From NCBI GenBank assembly GCA_016789035.1, contig JAEUSC010000433.1:1-13575 (forward strand): DNA of 13,575 nucleotides, given 5' to 3'. The stretch comes from Candidatus Omnitrophota bacterium. GTDB lineage: Bacteria > Omnitrophota > Gorgyraeia > Zapsychrales > Fredricksoniimonadaceae. Within the stretch, counting starts at the first letter, position 1, and each line of letters opens with the position of its first letter. Positions 1-6,490 of the stretch are shown one piece after another. The notes below the pieces were generated by a model that worked only from the letters and a program-made list of their open reading frames with translations, searched no databases and was not told the DNA's origin. A program made the position numbers and the translations under genes.

Positions 1-606
1 CTTAACACAATGCGTAGGAGCACCTATTGCCACAATCCTCTGCACATCCAACGCACTCTGCATACAATACGCATTTGCACACTTAAGAAAATGCCTCATA
101 AACCAACGGATGCGTAAATACTGGTATAGAGACTTGTCCGAAATTCGACCATTGACCACAACAATCGGGATCCTATTTCTGTGCAAATAATAAAAAAGAT
201 TCGGCCATAACTCCGTTTCAGCAGCCACATATATTTTTGGTTTGATAGCCTTAATAAACCTTAGAACGGACGCACTCAAATCGATCGGCGCCCAAAGCAA
301 CATAATCTCCTTAGAAAGCTTCTTTTGAGACAGCTCATATCCGGTTCGAGTGGCAGTGGTCAGGACAATTTGATGCCGGGGGAATCTTAACTTTAACTGA
401 CGAATCAGGCCACCAACCGCCATCACCTCGCCTACACTGACAGCATGGACCCAAATATTACTGGACTGCGAAAGCCGTTGCAGGGCCTCACGCGAAATAA
501 AACCAAATCTCTCGCCAAACCCTCCATGCCATTTTCCTCGCAGCAATAAAATCGGAAAATAGCCGACAATATATAACACCAAAACGATTTCGTACAGGAT
601 CCGCAT
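1..606 (-). CDS. waaA: Kdo (3-deoxy-D-manno-octulosonic acid) transferase, 5' part, cut by the window edge
   Basis: WaaA/KdtA transfers Kdo from CMP-Kdo to lipid A precursor at the cytoplasmic face of the inner membrane, building the LPS inner core. Reading from the ATG at 606, 202 codons stay open to base 1, so the C-terminal (CMP-Kdo-binding) half lies outside. Residues 1-22 form a hydrophobic anchor (MRILYEIVLVLYIVGYFPIL), as is usual for the family. The N-domain signature IWVHAVSVGE follows at 51-60, where E60 aligns with the catalytic Glu. ETELWPN is at 130-136 and NGRISDKS at 152-159. The start lies 15 bp after the xerC stop, with only a weak AAGAG ahead of it, so translation probably depends on xerC read-through or coupling. 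The length of the missing part cannot be judged. Family assignment is firm; the number of Kdo residues added cannot be read from sequence. Confidence 0.94.
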   Translation of the reverse strand, partial: MRILYEIVLVLYIVGYFPILLLRGKWHGGFGERFGFISREALQRLSQSSNIWVHAVSVGEVMAVGGLIRQLKLRFPRHQIVLTTATRTGYELSQKKLSKEIMLLWAPIDLSASVLRFIKAIKPKIYVAAETELWPNLFYYLHRNRIPIVVVNGRISDKSLYQYLRIRWFMRHFLKCANAYCMQSALDVQRIVAIGAPTHCVK

Positions 607-621
607 AGCTCTTAGAATGGC

Positions 622-1482
622 TTAGGCCCTCGGATGCGCTTGGTCATAGACACTTTTTAAACGTTCAGTTGTCAGGTGCGTGTAAATTTGTGTCGTCGAT
701 AAATTCTGATGGCCCAAAAGTTCCTGCACAGAACGCAAATCCGCTCCGCGATTTAGTAAGTGCGTTGCAAAAGAATGTCGCAACGAATGCGGCGAAATTT
801 TCTTAAGAATGCTGGTGCGCTGAATATACTTGTTCACGATGTTGGCAATGCTTCGGGTGGTCAGCCGTTGGCCATTTTTGTTTAGAAAGAGGGCCTGAGA
901 TTTTTTGGATCGCACCGAACAGTAAGCCCGGATCGCATCAATTGCTGTCTCTCCGATGGGAACAATACGCTCTCGTTTCCCCTTTCCCAAAACGCGGATG
1001 ACATTGCCAATCATGTCCACCGAGTTTTCATTGAGTCCAACCAATTCGCTAACGCGGATACCGGTGCTATAAAGAGTCTCAAAGATGGCTTTGTCCCTTA
1101 ATTCAGCGGTCTTTTCGGTGTTGGGAGATTCAATCAATGTGACCGTTTCGTCTTCTGAGAGGAACATCGGAAGCTTCTTATCGAGTTTCGGTGTGAGAAG
1201 AAGCGCGGCGGGATTCCGTTCAACAATCCCCTCCCGATGCAAATATTTATAAAAGCTTCGCAGGGCAGAAAGCTTACGCGCCACGCTGCGCGGTTTTAAA
1301 TTTTTTGAACGGATATGCGCCACGTACCGGCGCAAAAGCGGGTAATCAACATTCTTTAATTCGACACCTTTAAGAAAATCAAAAAATTCATCCAGGTCAA
1401 TGCGATAGTTTAATATCGTATGATCGGAATAATTTCTTTCAACTTCGAGATGTGTTAAAAACTTTGGTATGGGATGAGCCAT
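622..1482 (-). CDS. xerC: Tyrosine recombinase XerC
   Basis: A site-specific tyrosine recombinase of 286 aa, normal length for XerC/XerD, which with a partner resolves chromosome dimers at dif. An N-terminal SAM-like core-binding domain (about 1-90) precedes the catalytic domain. All six catalytic positions are visible: R143 in STGIRVSELVGL, K167 in LGKGKRER, H232 and R235 in SPHSLRHSFATHLL, H258 in LLGHQNLSTTQ, and nucleophile Y267 in IYTHL. The C-terminal ending VYDQAHPRA is typical of XerC rather than XerD, and the topA-side location also favours XerC. The ATG lies 12 bp after the topA stop, with an AGAGTGG stretch as a possible weak ribosome site, and waaA follows after 15 bp. It is therefore probably cotranscribed with topA. 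A phage or integron integrase is unlikely because there is no attachment site or cargo and the neighbours are housekeeping genes. Confidence 0.93.
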   Translation of the reverse strand: MAHPIPKFLTHLEVERNYSDHTILNYRIDLDEFFDFLKGVELKNVDYPLLRRYVAHIRSKNLKPRSVARKLSALRSFYKYLHREGIVERNPAALLLTPKLDKKLPMFLSEDETVTLIESPNTEKTAELRDKAIFETLYSTGIRVSELVGLNENSVDMIGNVIRVLGKGKRERIVPIGETAIDAIRAYCSVRSKKSQALFLNKNGQRLTTRSIANIVNKYIQRTSILKKISPHSLRHSFATHLLNRGADLRSVQELLGHQNLSTTQIYTHLTTERLKSVYDQAHPRA

Positions 1483-1494
1483 TATTGGACCACT

Positions 1495-3474
1495 CTATTC
1501 CTCGGCCTTTTCCTTTTGAGGCTCAGGCAATTTGTTGGCAATAAACCGGCACTTAGGAAACTGGCTGCAACCGTAGAACGTAGCCCCCCGAGAAGAGCGA
1601 CGTTCCACCAATTCCCCATCGCACCCTTCTTGAGGACAAGCAACACCCACACCGTAGGCCTGGGCGTGTCGGCATTCGGGAAATCCGGAACAGCTCAAAA
1701 AACGTCCCTTTCGCCCCCATTTGACCGCCAACGGTTTTTTGCATTCCGGGCAAGTCTTGTCCGTTAAAAGATTGGTTTTCTCAATATTCTGCATCGCATA
1801 ATCCAGCTCTTCTTTAAAAGGCTGGTAGAATTCTTTAAGCAAGGCGACGTATTGCAAATCCCCTTCTTCGATACGGTCCAGATTTCCTTCCATCTTCGCC
1901 GTAAATCCCACGTCCATAATTTTGGAAAAATATTCAACCAGAAGATCACAAATCAGCATCCCTAATTCCGTAGCTTTGAAATATCCACGATCTCTTTGCA
2001 CATAATTGCGGGCCACCAACGTCACAATGATAGAGGCATAAGTGCTGGGCCGCCCGATGCCTTCTTCTTCCAAAGTCTTAACCAAACTGGCTTCGGAATA
2101 CCGGGCCGGAGGCTTTGTAAAATGCTGTGTCGGCTTTATTTCTTTAAGATGCAACGGATCATCAATAGCATATTTAGAAGGATCAATTTTCTCCTGAATT
2201 TCCTCCTCTGCATCTTTGTAGAGAGAAAGATAGCCGTCAAATGCCAACACAGAACCACTCGCGCCGAACTTATAGATACCGGCCGTGATTTCAACCTTGG
2301 TATTTTGATAGACAGCCGGCATCATCTGGCAACTGACAAAACGCTTCCAGATCAATTCATATAATTTCAACTGGTCTTCATCCAAAAACTTTTTGACGTC
2401 CTGCGGACGACGAAACACGTCAGTCGGACGGATCGCTTCGTGGGCTTCCTGAGCAGACTTCTTTGATTTGAATTTATTTGGTTCAGCCGGCAGATATTTT
2501 TCGCCGTAATTATCCGCTATAAACGCACGAACCTTTCCAATAGCTTCCGCGGCGATGTTCACAGAATCCGTACGCATGTACGTGATCAACCCCACGCTTT
2601 CACCGTCACCCAATTCAATCCCTTCATATAACTGCTGGGCGATCATCATGGTCTTACTCGTGTTATAACCCAATTTGCTAAAAGCATCCTGCTGGAGCGT
2701 GCTAGTAATAAAAGGAGCGGGCGCATTTCGTCTCACTTCCCGCTTGGTAATATTGGAAACCTTAAAGGTTTCCGAGGACAAAGCCTCCACCACTTTGCGA
2801 GACTCGCTCTCACTCTTTAATTCAAACTTTTCGTTATTAATCTTCTCCAGCTGGGCTGTTAACAGATCTTCGACACCTTTCTTTTGAAGATCGACGGCGA
2901 TCTGCCAATATTCTTGCGGGTTAAAATTTTTGATAGCCCGTTCACGGTCCACAATCAACCGCAAAGCCACAGACTGCACACGTCCCGCGCTTAAGCGGGA
3001 CCCTACCTTTTTCCATAACACAGGACTGATTTGATAACCCACAATCCGGTCTAAGACCCTCCTGGCAACTTGAGCATTGATCAATTTGTCATCAAATTTG
3101 CGCGGTTTCTCAAATGCTTTTTTGACGGCTTCTTTGGTAATTTCGTGAAATTCGACACGATAAACATTTTTATCTTTTCCGATATGGTTGGCCAAATTCC
3201 AACCGATGGCCTCGCCTTCACGGTCAGGGTCCGTTGCGATGTAGATATTTTCTATGCCCTTAGATTCTTTTTTGAGTTTTGTGAGGACTTTTTGCTTGTC
3301 ACGCATGACGATCAAGGTGGGGGCAAAATCTCCTTCCAAATCGACACCCAATGTTGATTTGGGAAGATCAATCAAGTGCCCCATGGAGGATGTCACCTTA
3401 AAGGATGATCCGAGAATTTTGTTAATGGTTTTAACCTTCGCGGGAGACTCCACAATAACTAATGACTTTGCCAT
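1495..3474 (-). CDS. topA: DNA topoisomerase I (type IA)
   Basis: It relaxes negatively supercoiled DNA by cutting one strand through a 5'-phosphotyrosine. The protein has 659 aa, shorter than the 865-aa E. coli enzyme because it has fewer C-terminal zinc ribbons. The Toprim domain is at the N-terminus, with E9 in VIVESPAKVKTI and the acidic triad in IATDPDREGEAIGW (D82, D84, E86). The strand-passage region includes SAGRVQSVALRLIVDRE (162-178). The active-site tyrosine is Y299 in LITYMRTDS, and EEGIGRPSTYASII at 470-483 is another family hallmark. Two Cys4 zinc ribbons follow: C575, C578, C595, C601 and C613, C618, C636, C642. A basic tail ends the protein. The ATG has a GAGG ribosome site in GTGAGGTCGT. 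A 54-bp gap separates it from dprA and holds a perfect palindrome. The order dprA-topA-xerC is familiar from other bacteria; the trmFO found between topA and xerC in Bacillus is absent here. Confidence 0.98.
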   Translation of the reverse strand: MAKSLVIVESPAKVKTINKILGSSFKVTSSMGHLIDLPKSTLGVDLEGDFAPTLIVMRDKQKVLTKLKKESKGIENIYIATDPDREGEAIGWNLANHIGKDKNVYRVEFHEITKEAVKKAFEKPRKFDDKLINAQVARRVLDRIVGYQISPVLWKKVGSRLSAGRVQSVALRLIVDRERAIKNFNPQEYWQIAVDLQKKGVEDLLTAQLEKINNEKFELKSESESRKVVEALSSETFKVSNITKREVRRNAPAPFITSTLQQDAFSKLGYNTSKTMMIAQQLYEGIELGDGESVGLITYMRTDSVNIAAEAIGKVRAFIADNYGEKYLPAEPNKFKSKKSAQEAHEAIRPTDVFRRPQDVKKFLDEDQLKLYELIWKRFVSCQMMPAVYQNTKVEITAGIYKFGASGSVLAFDGYLSLYKDAEEEIQEKIDPSKYAIDDPLHLKEIKPTQHFTKPPARYSEASLVKTLEEEGIGRPSTYASIIVTLVARNYVQRDRGYFKATELGMLICDLLVEYFSKIMDVGFTAKMEGNLDRIEEGDLQYVALLKEFYQPFKEELDYAMQNIEKTNLLTDKTCPECKKPLAVKWGRKGRFLSCSGFPECRHAQAYGVGVACPQEGCDGELVERRSSRGATFYGCSQFPKCRFIANKLPEPQKEKAEE

Positions 3475-3492
3475 GACGACCTCACATCAGCG

Positions 3493-3514
3493 CATACGAA
3501 CCAGGGTTCGTATG
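3493..3514. promoter_or_regulatory. Perfect palindrome with LexA/Cheo-like core upstream of topA
   Basis: Two 10-base arms, CATACGAACC and GGTTCGTATG, match perfectly around a 2-base centre. The core reads CGAAC-N4-GTTCG, the spacing and half-sites of the Gram-positive type SOS (DinR/LexA) box, although the inner four bases do not follow the B. subtilis preference. It lies 19-40 bp before the topA ATG and at or just after the start point of the candidate promoter, where an operator would be expected. No T-run follows it on the minus strand, so it is not an intrinsic terminator. As RNA it could form a 9-bp hairpin at the 5' end of the topA message. What binds it, if anything, is unknown. Confidence 0.55.
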
Positions 3515-3520
3515 TTCATT

Positions 3521-3548
3521 TTCATAAGTTATTTAACCTTTTGGTAAA
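3521..3548 (-). promoter_or_regulatory. Candidate sigma70-type promoter for topA
   Basis: Minus strand TTTACC (3548-3543), a 16-nt spacer, then TATGAA (3526-3521); each box matches 4 of 6 consensus bases. It overlaps the end of dprA and would start RNA close to base 3514, at the edge of the palindrome. The match is modest, and read-through from aroK-dprA is possible as well. Confidence 0.35.
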
Positions 3549-4629
3549 CCTGACCCGGCAACTTTGTTACCAGTTTCTTTAGTTCCAGTTTAAATAAAAT
3601 CAGAGCAGCAGCAACGACAGTCATCCCCGTTTTATCTGCCAGCTCGTCAATATGGATTTGTTGATCCGATAATGACGAACAAACCATTTGTTCTTCGCGG
3701 CTTAATGTTACGGATGCCTCTAAACTTTGACTCTCTTGAGCATTCACGAAAGATCTTAATCCCGGGGCCAGGTCCTGCAAAACATCTTCCACACACATTG
3801 CCAATTTGGCTCCCTGCTGAATCAAAAGATTTGTCCCCTGCGAGCTTAGATCGCCGACATTTCCCGGTACAGCAAAAACCTCCCGTCCTTGTTCAAGCGC
3901 AAAATCACTGGTAATGAGCGCACCGCTTTTAATCGCCGCTTCAACCACCAACACACCTTGGGAAAGTCCGCTGATAATGCGGTTACGGCGGGGAAAATTA
4001 TAAGATGCCGGTGGCGTGTCCATGGGAAACTCTGAAATAACAGCACCCCGCTCACACACCTGCTGAGCCAGTTTTGCATTTTCCGCGGGGTACACCGTAT
4101 TTAACCCGCATCCCAAAACGGCAATCGTAATTCCTCCGGCTTTGAGCGCTCCTTGATGGGCCGACGTATCAATCCCTCGCGCTAATCCGGAGACTACAGA
4201 CAAACCCGCCTGGGCAAACTCAAATGAGAAACGGCTCGCAATCCCAAGCCCATACAGTGAAGCCCGCCGTGAACCTACCATCGCAACAGACGGTTCGTTG
4301 AGACTTTCCAACGAACCTTGCACATATAAAACTACGGGAGCATCACTAATCTCTTTTAAATACTTGGGATAACGCGCATCCTCAATGCAAACAGCCTGGA
4401 TATTTCCTGAACGCATCAAATTGTATTCGTGAGTTAAAAATCTGTCTCTCGAAAAATGCACCCAATTTAAGGCAACATGATCAGAAATCCCATCAACGTG
4501 CGTCAAGTCCGTGTGGCTGAGGCTTAAAACCTTCTGAACAGACCCGAAATGATCGATGAGGCTTTTGATCCTTTTGGGCCCAAGGCCAGATATGGCATTC
4601 AAAATCAGATAAGCATCTAAATTACTCAT
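3529..4629 (-). CDS. dprA: DNA processing protein DprA (Smf)
   Basis: DprA binds incoming single-stranded DNA in the cytoplasm during natural transformation and loads RecA; the family also occurs in bacteria not known to be competent. The protein has 366 aa, a usual length. An N-terminal helix-hairpin-helix/SAM-like part (about 5-60, with GLGPKRIKSLIDHFG) leads into the extended Rossmann fold. Visible there are VGSRRASLYG (118-127), SGLARGIDTSAHQGAL (147-162), VLGCGLNTVYPAEN (171-184), ISEFPM (198-203), FPRRNRIISGL (212-222), SGALITSDFALEQGREVFAVPG (235-256) and the end of the fold near QGTNLLIQQGAKL (264-276). A winged-helix domain (about 305-366, IHIDELADKTGM) closes the protein. Its ATG lies inside the aroK 3' end with an 8-bp overlap, so translation is probably coupled. 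A pilD gene in the same window is compatible with pilus-mediated DNA uptake, but no comEA, comEC or comF is present to support competence. Confidence 0.96.
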   Translation of the reverse strand: MSNLDAYLILNAISGLGPKRIKSLIDHFGSVQKVLSLSHTDLTHVDGISDHVALNWVHFSRDRFLTHEYNLMRSGNIQAVCIEDARYPKYLKEISDAPVVLYVQGSLESLNEPSVAMVGSRRASLYGLGIASRFSFEFAQAGLSVVSGLARGIDTSAHQGALKAGGITIAVLGCGLNTVYPAENAKLAQQVCERGAVISEFPMDTPPASYNFPRRNRIISGLSQGVLVVEAAIKSGALITSDFALEQGREVFAVPGNVGDLSSQGTNLLIQQGAKLAMCVEDVLQDLAPGLRSFVNAQESQSLEASVTLSREEQMVCSSLSDQQIHIDELADKTGMTVVAAALILFKLELKKLVTKLPGQVYQKVK

Positions 4630-5131
4630 GTCGTACTTTCTTAATAATTTCCTCTGCGGCCTTTTCTAATGCGCCATCGGTCGTGTCCATCGAAATATCT
4701 GCTTGGGAATAGTAAGGTTGACGTTCTTGCAACAGCTCATTTATCTTGGCCAGAGGGTCGGCCACATCCAGCAAGGGCCGTTGGGGCTGCAATTTTATCC
4801 TACGTAAAATTTCCTCCGGACCGCAGGTTAAATGAATTAAAACACCCGACTTCTTAAGTGCTAGCATATTTTGCGGATTCAAGACTACCCCTCCACCGCA
4901 ATCAATGACTGCGCTTTCATGATTAGCCACATCCCGGACGACCTGCGATTCCACTGAGCGGAAATAAGATTCTCCGGAATCTTTAAAAATCTCGGCAATT
5001 TTCTTTCCCTCGCGATTTTCAATCAAATCGTCGATACTGACCATAGGAACCCCCAATTTTCTCGATAAAATCCTGGCAATCGATGATTTTCCGGTTCCCA
5101 TAAATCCGATCAATACTAAGTTTTTTTTCAT
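4622..5131 (-). CDS. aroK: Shikimate kinase
   Basis: It phosphorylates shikimate to shikimate-3-phosphate with ATP, the step after AroE (encoded at 7528-8439) toward chorismate. It has 169 aa, standard length. The Walker A loop is GFMGTGKSS (9-17). Shikimate-binding residues are the aspartates at 34-35 (SIDDLIE), R58 in YFRSVE and the GGG at 79-81. The lid carries R118 in QPQRPLL, and R137 sits in LQERQPYY. A start at 5131 gives the canonical N-terminus MKKNLVLIGFMG. There is no ribosome-binding sequence in the bases just before it. Instead a near-consensus promoter ends 6 nt upstream, which suggests a leaderless transcript. An A8 run sits directly after the ATG. The 3' end overlaps dprA by 8 bp. 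It is separated from the fbaB unit by a terminator, so it begins its own operon. Confidence 0.96.
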   Translation of the reverse strand: MKKNLVLIGFMGTGKSSIARILSRKLGVPMVSIDDLIENREGKKIAEIFKDSGESYFRSVESQVVRDVANHESAVIDCGGGVVLNPQNMLALKKSGVLIHLTCGPEEILRRIKLQPQRPLLDVADPLAKINELLQERQPYYSQADISMDTTDGALEKAAEEIIKKVRHE

Positions 5132-5137
5132 GGGCGA

Positions 5138-5166
5138 ATTTTAACATTCTCCCCAAGCGCTGTCAA
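5138..5166 (-). promoter_or_regulatory. Strong sigma70-type promoter for aroK-dprA, leaderless arrangement
   Basis: The minus strand reads TTGACA (5166-5161, 6 of 6), a 17-nt spacer, then TAAAAT (5143-5138, 5 of 6). Only TCGCCC separates the -10 box from the aroK ATG, so the usual start point, about 7 nt downstream of the box, falls on or within a base or two of the ATG. This is the best promoter match in the window. The leaderless conclusion is inferred from spacing. Confidence 0.78.
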
Positions 5167-5218
5167 TTTTCCTCATCATTAAATATATGCCCTATTCATC
5201 TTCCCTAATATAGCAGTC

Positions 5219-5265
5219 AAAAAAAAGAAAAAGGACAATGACATTGGTGGGGGTCATTGTCCTTT
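5219..5265 (-). terminator. Intrinsic terminator of fbaB
   Basis: A 13-bp perfect stem (5253-5265 with 5230-5242; arm AAAGGACAATGAC on the minus strand) encloses a 10-nt C-rich loop. It is followed on the minus strand by a U-rich tail, TTCTTTTTTTT (5229-5219). It lies about 40 bp after the fbaB stop and isolates that gene from aroK. On the plus strand the stem is followed only by TTTATT, so termination in that direction is less likely. Confidence 0.88.
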
Positions 5266-5302
5266 ATTCTACATCTTAGAGGCCGAGTACCCGGCCTTAA
5301 GT

Positions 5303-6367
5303 TTAAGCGATTGTAACGTCTTTGCTCAAATAAACATCTTGAATAGCGTTTAAAATAGCGACACCATCTTTCATCGGTTTCTGAAATGCCTTGCGTCCAG
5401 AAATCAAACCAGAGCCGCCCGCCCTCTTGTTGATCACAGCTGTGACGACCGCTTCCTGAAGGTCATTGCTTCCGGAGGCACCGCCCGAGTTGATCAAACC
5501 GATCTTGCCCATATAGCAGTTGGCTACTTGATAACGGCAAAGATCAATGGGATGATCGCTGGTCAGATCCGAATAAATACGCTTATCGGTCTTTCCATAG
5601 GCGCTTTCTTTGGTATTTAAGGCCAAATAGCCGCCGTTGTTTTCCGGTAATTTTTGCTTGATGATATCAGCCTCAATGGTCACGCCCAAGTGGTTGGCCT
5701 GGCCAGTTAAGTCGGCAGACACATGGTAGTCTTTTTCTTTGGTTTTAAATGCATTGTTGCGCAGATAGCACCAAAGAATGGTGAATAATCCTAATTGATG
5801 CGCTCTTTTAAAAGCACGGGATACTTCTTCAATTTGACGGGAAGATTCATCAGACCCGAAGTAAATCGTTGCGCCCACGCCGACAGCGCCCATATCGGCC
5901 GCTTGCTCAACATCAGCGAACAATCTTTGGTCAAATTTGTTAGGGTAGGTTAAAAATTCGTTATGATTAAATTTCACAACGAACGGAATTTTGTGCGCAT
6001 ATTTGCGGGAACATAGCCCTAAAACACCGAGAGTTGAAGCAACCGCATTGCATCCGCCTTCAACAGCCAACTTCACAATGCTTTCCGGATCAAAATAGGT
6101 GGGGTTCGGTGCAAAGGAAGCACCTCCGGAGTGCTCAATACCCTGATCGACCGGCAGAATAGAAAGATATCCAGTACCAGCCAGACGGCCGTGATTGTAC
6201 ATCCAATTGAGGTTTCTTAGAACCGTATTGCTACGATCGGACCCCACAAAAACCCTGTCCACAAACTCAGGACCGGCCAAAGTCAGACTTTCTTTAGGAA
6301 TTGCCGCACATTTGTGTTTCAGTAAACCTTCATTTTCCTTACCTAACAGATCCAGTACGTTAGCCAT
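5303..6367 (-). CDS. fbaB: Class I fructose-bisphosphate aldolase, FbaB/DhnA type
   Basis: It interconverts fructose-1,6-bisphosphate with dihydroxyacetone phosphate and glyceraldehyde-3-phosphate through a Schiff base. At 354 aa it aligns along its whole length with E. coli FbaB (350 aa) as I recall it. Shared blocks include [18 protein letters not shown] (59-76), [17 protein letters not shown] near the C-terminus, [13 protein letters not shown] (160-172), [16 protein letters not shown] (213-228) and [18 protein letters not shown]. The likely Schiff-base lysine is K237 in [14 protein letters not shown]. It is a metal-independent class I enzyme, unrelated to the zinc class II enzymes. An AAAGGAG and a nearer AAGG precede the ATG. 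The gene has its own promoter and terminator, so it is monocistronic, as would suit a highly expressed glycolytic or gluconeogenic enzyme. It acts one step after PfkA, encoded at 11223-12197, without sharing that operon. Confidence 0.97.
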   Translation of the reverse strand: MANVLDLLGKENEGLLKHKCAAIPKESLTLAGPEFVDRVFVGSDRSNTVLRNLNWMYNHGRLAGTGYLSILPVDQGIEHSGGASFAPNPTYFDPESIVKLAVEGGCNAVASTLGVLGLCSRKYAHKIPFVVKFNHNEFLTYPNKFDQRLFADVEQAADMGAVGVGATIYFGSDESSRQIEEVSRAFKRAHQLGLFTILWCYLRNNAFKTKEKDYHVSADLTGQANHLGVTIEADIIKQKLPENNGGYLALNTKESAYGKTDKRIYSDLTSDHPIDLCRYQVANCYMGKIGLINSGGASGSNDLQEAVVTAVINKRAGGSGLISGRKAFQKPMKDGVAILNAIQDVYLSKDVTIA

Positions 6368-6446
6368 TTGAACCTTACTCCTTTACGATTGTTATTATAT
6401 TCACTTGAGGATCAATGATTGAGAATTGATGAAATTTTCAAAACGG

Positions 6447-6459
6447 CACTATTATAGTG
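6447..6459. promoter_or_regulatory. Palindrome covering the fbaB -10 box
   Basis: CACTAT and ATAGTG flank one central base, giving a 13-bp perfect palindrome. On the minus strand it reads CACTATAATAGTG with the TATAAT box inside. A repressor bound here would block polymerase, but a symmetrical -10 region of this length can also occur by chance. Confidence 0.3.
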
Positions 6460-6479
6460 ATTTTTCTCAGAAATGCAAA
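6451..6479 (-). promoter_or_regulatory. Candidate promoter of fbaB
   Basis: TTTGCA (6479-6474, 4 of 6), a 17-nt spacer, then a perfect TATAAT (6456-6451). It sits in the 123-bp gap between the pilD stop and the fbaB ATG and predicts a leader of about 77 nt. That leader contains small inverted repeats, e.g. ATCAAT/ATTGAT at 6411-6416 and 6425-6430, with no recognisable riboswitch. Confidence 0.65.
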
Positions 6480-6490
6480 AATTGTTTCTT

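Noticed and set aside
622..1482. Tyrosine recombinase as evidence of an integrated mobile element
   Set aside because: It has XerC ending and length, sits in a topA-xerC housekeeping context, and no attachment-like direct repeats or cargo genes were seen.
5192..5220. TTGACT (5220-5215) as a second aroK promoter
   Set aside because: No acceptable -10 box occurs at 16-18 nt spacing, and it abuts the T-tract of the fbaB terminator.
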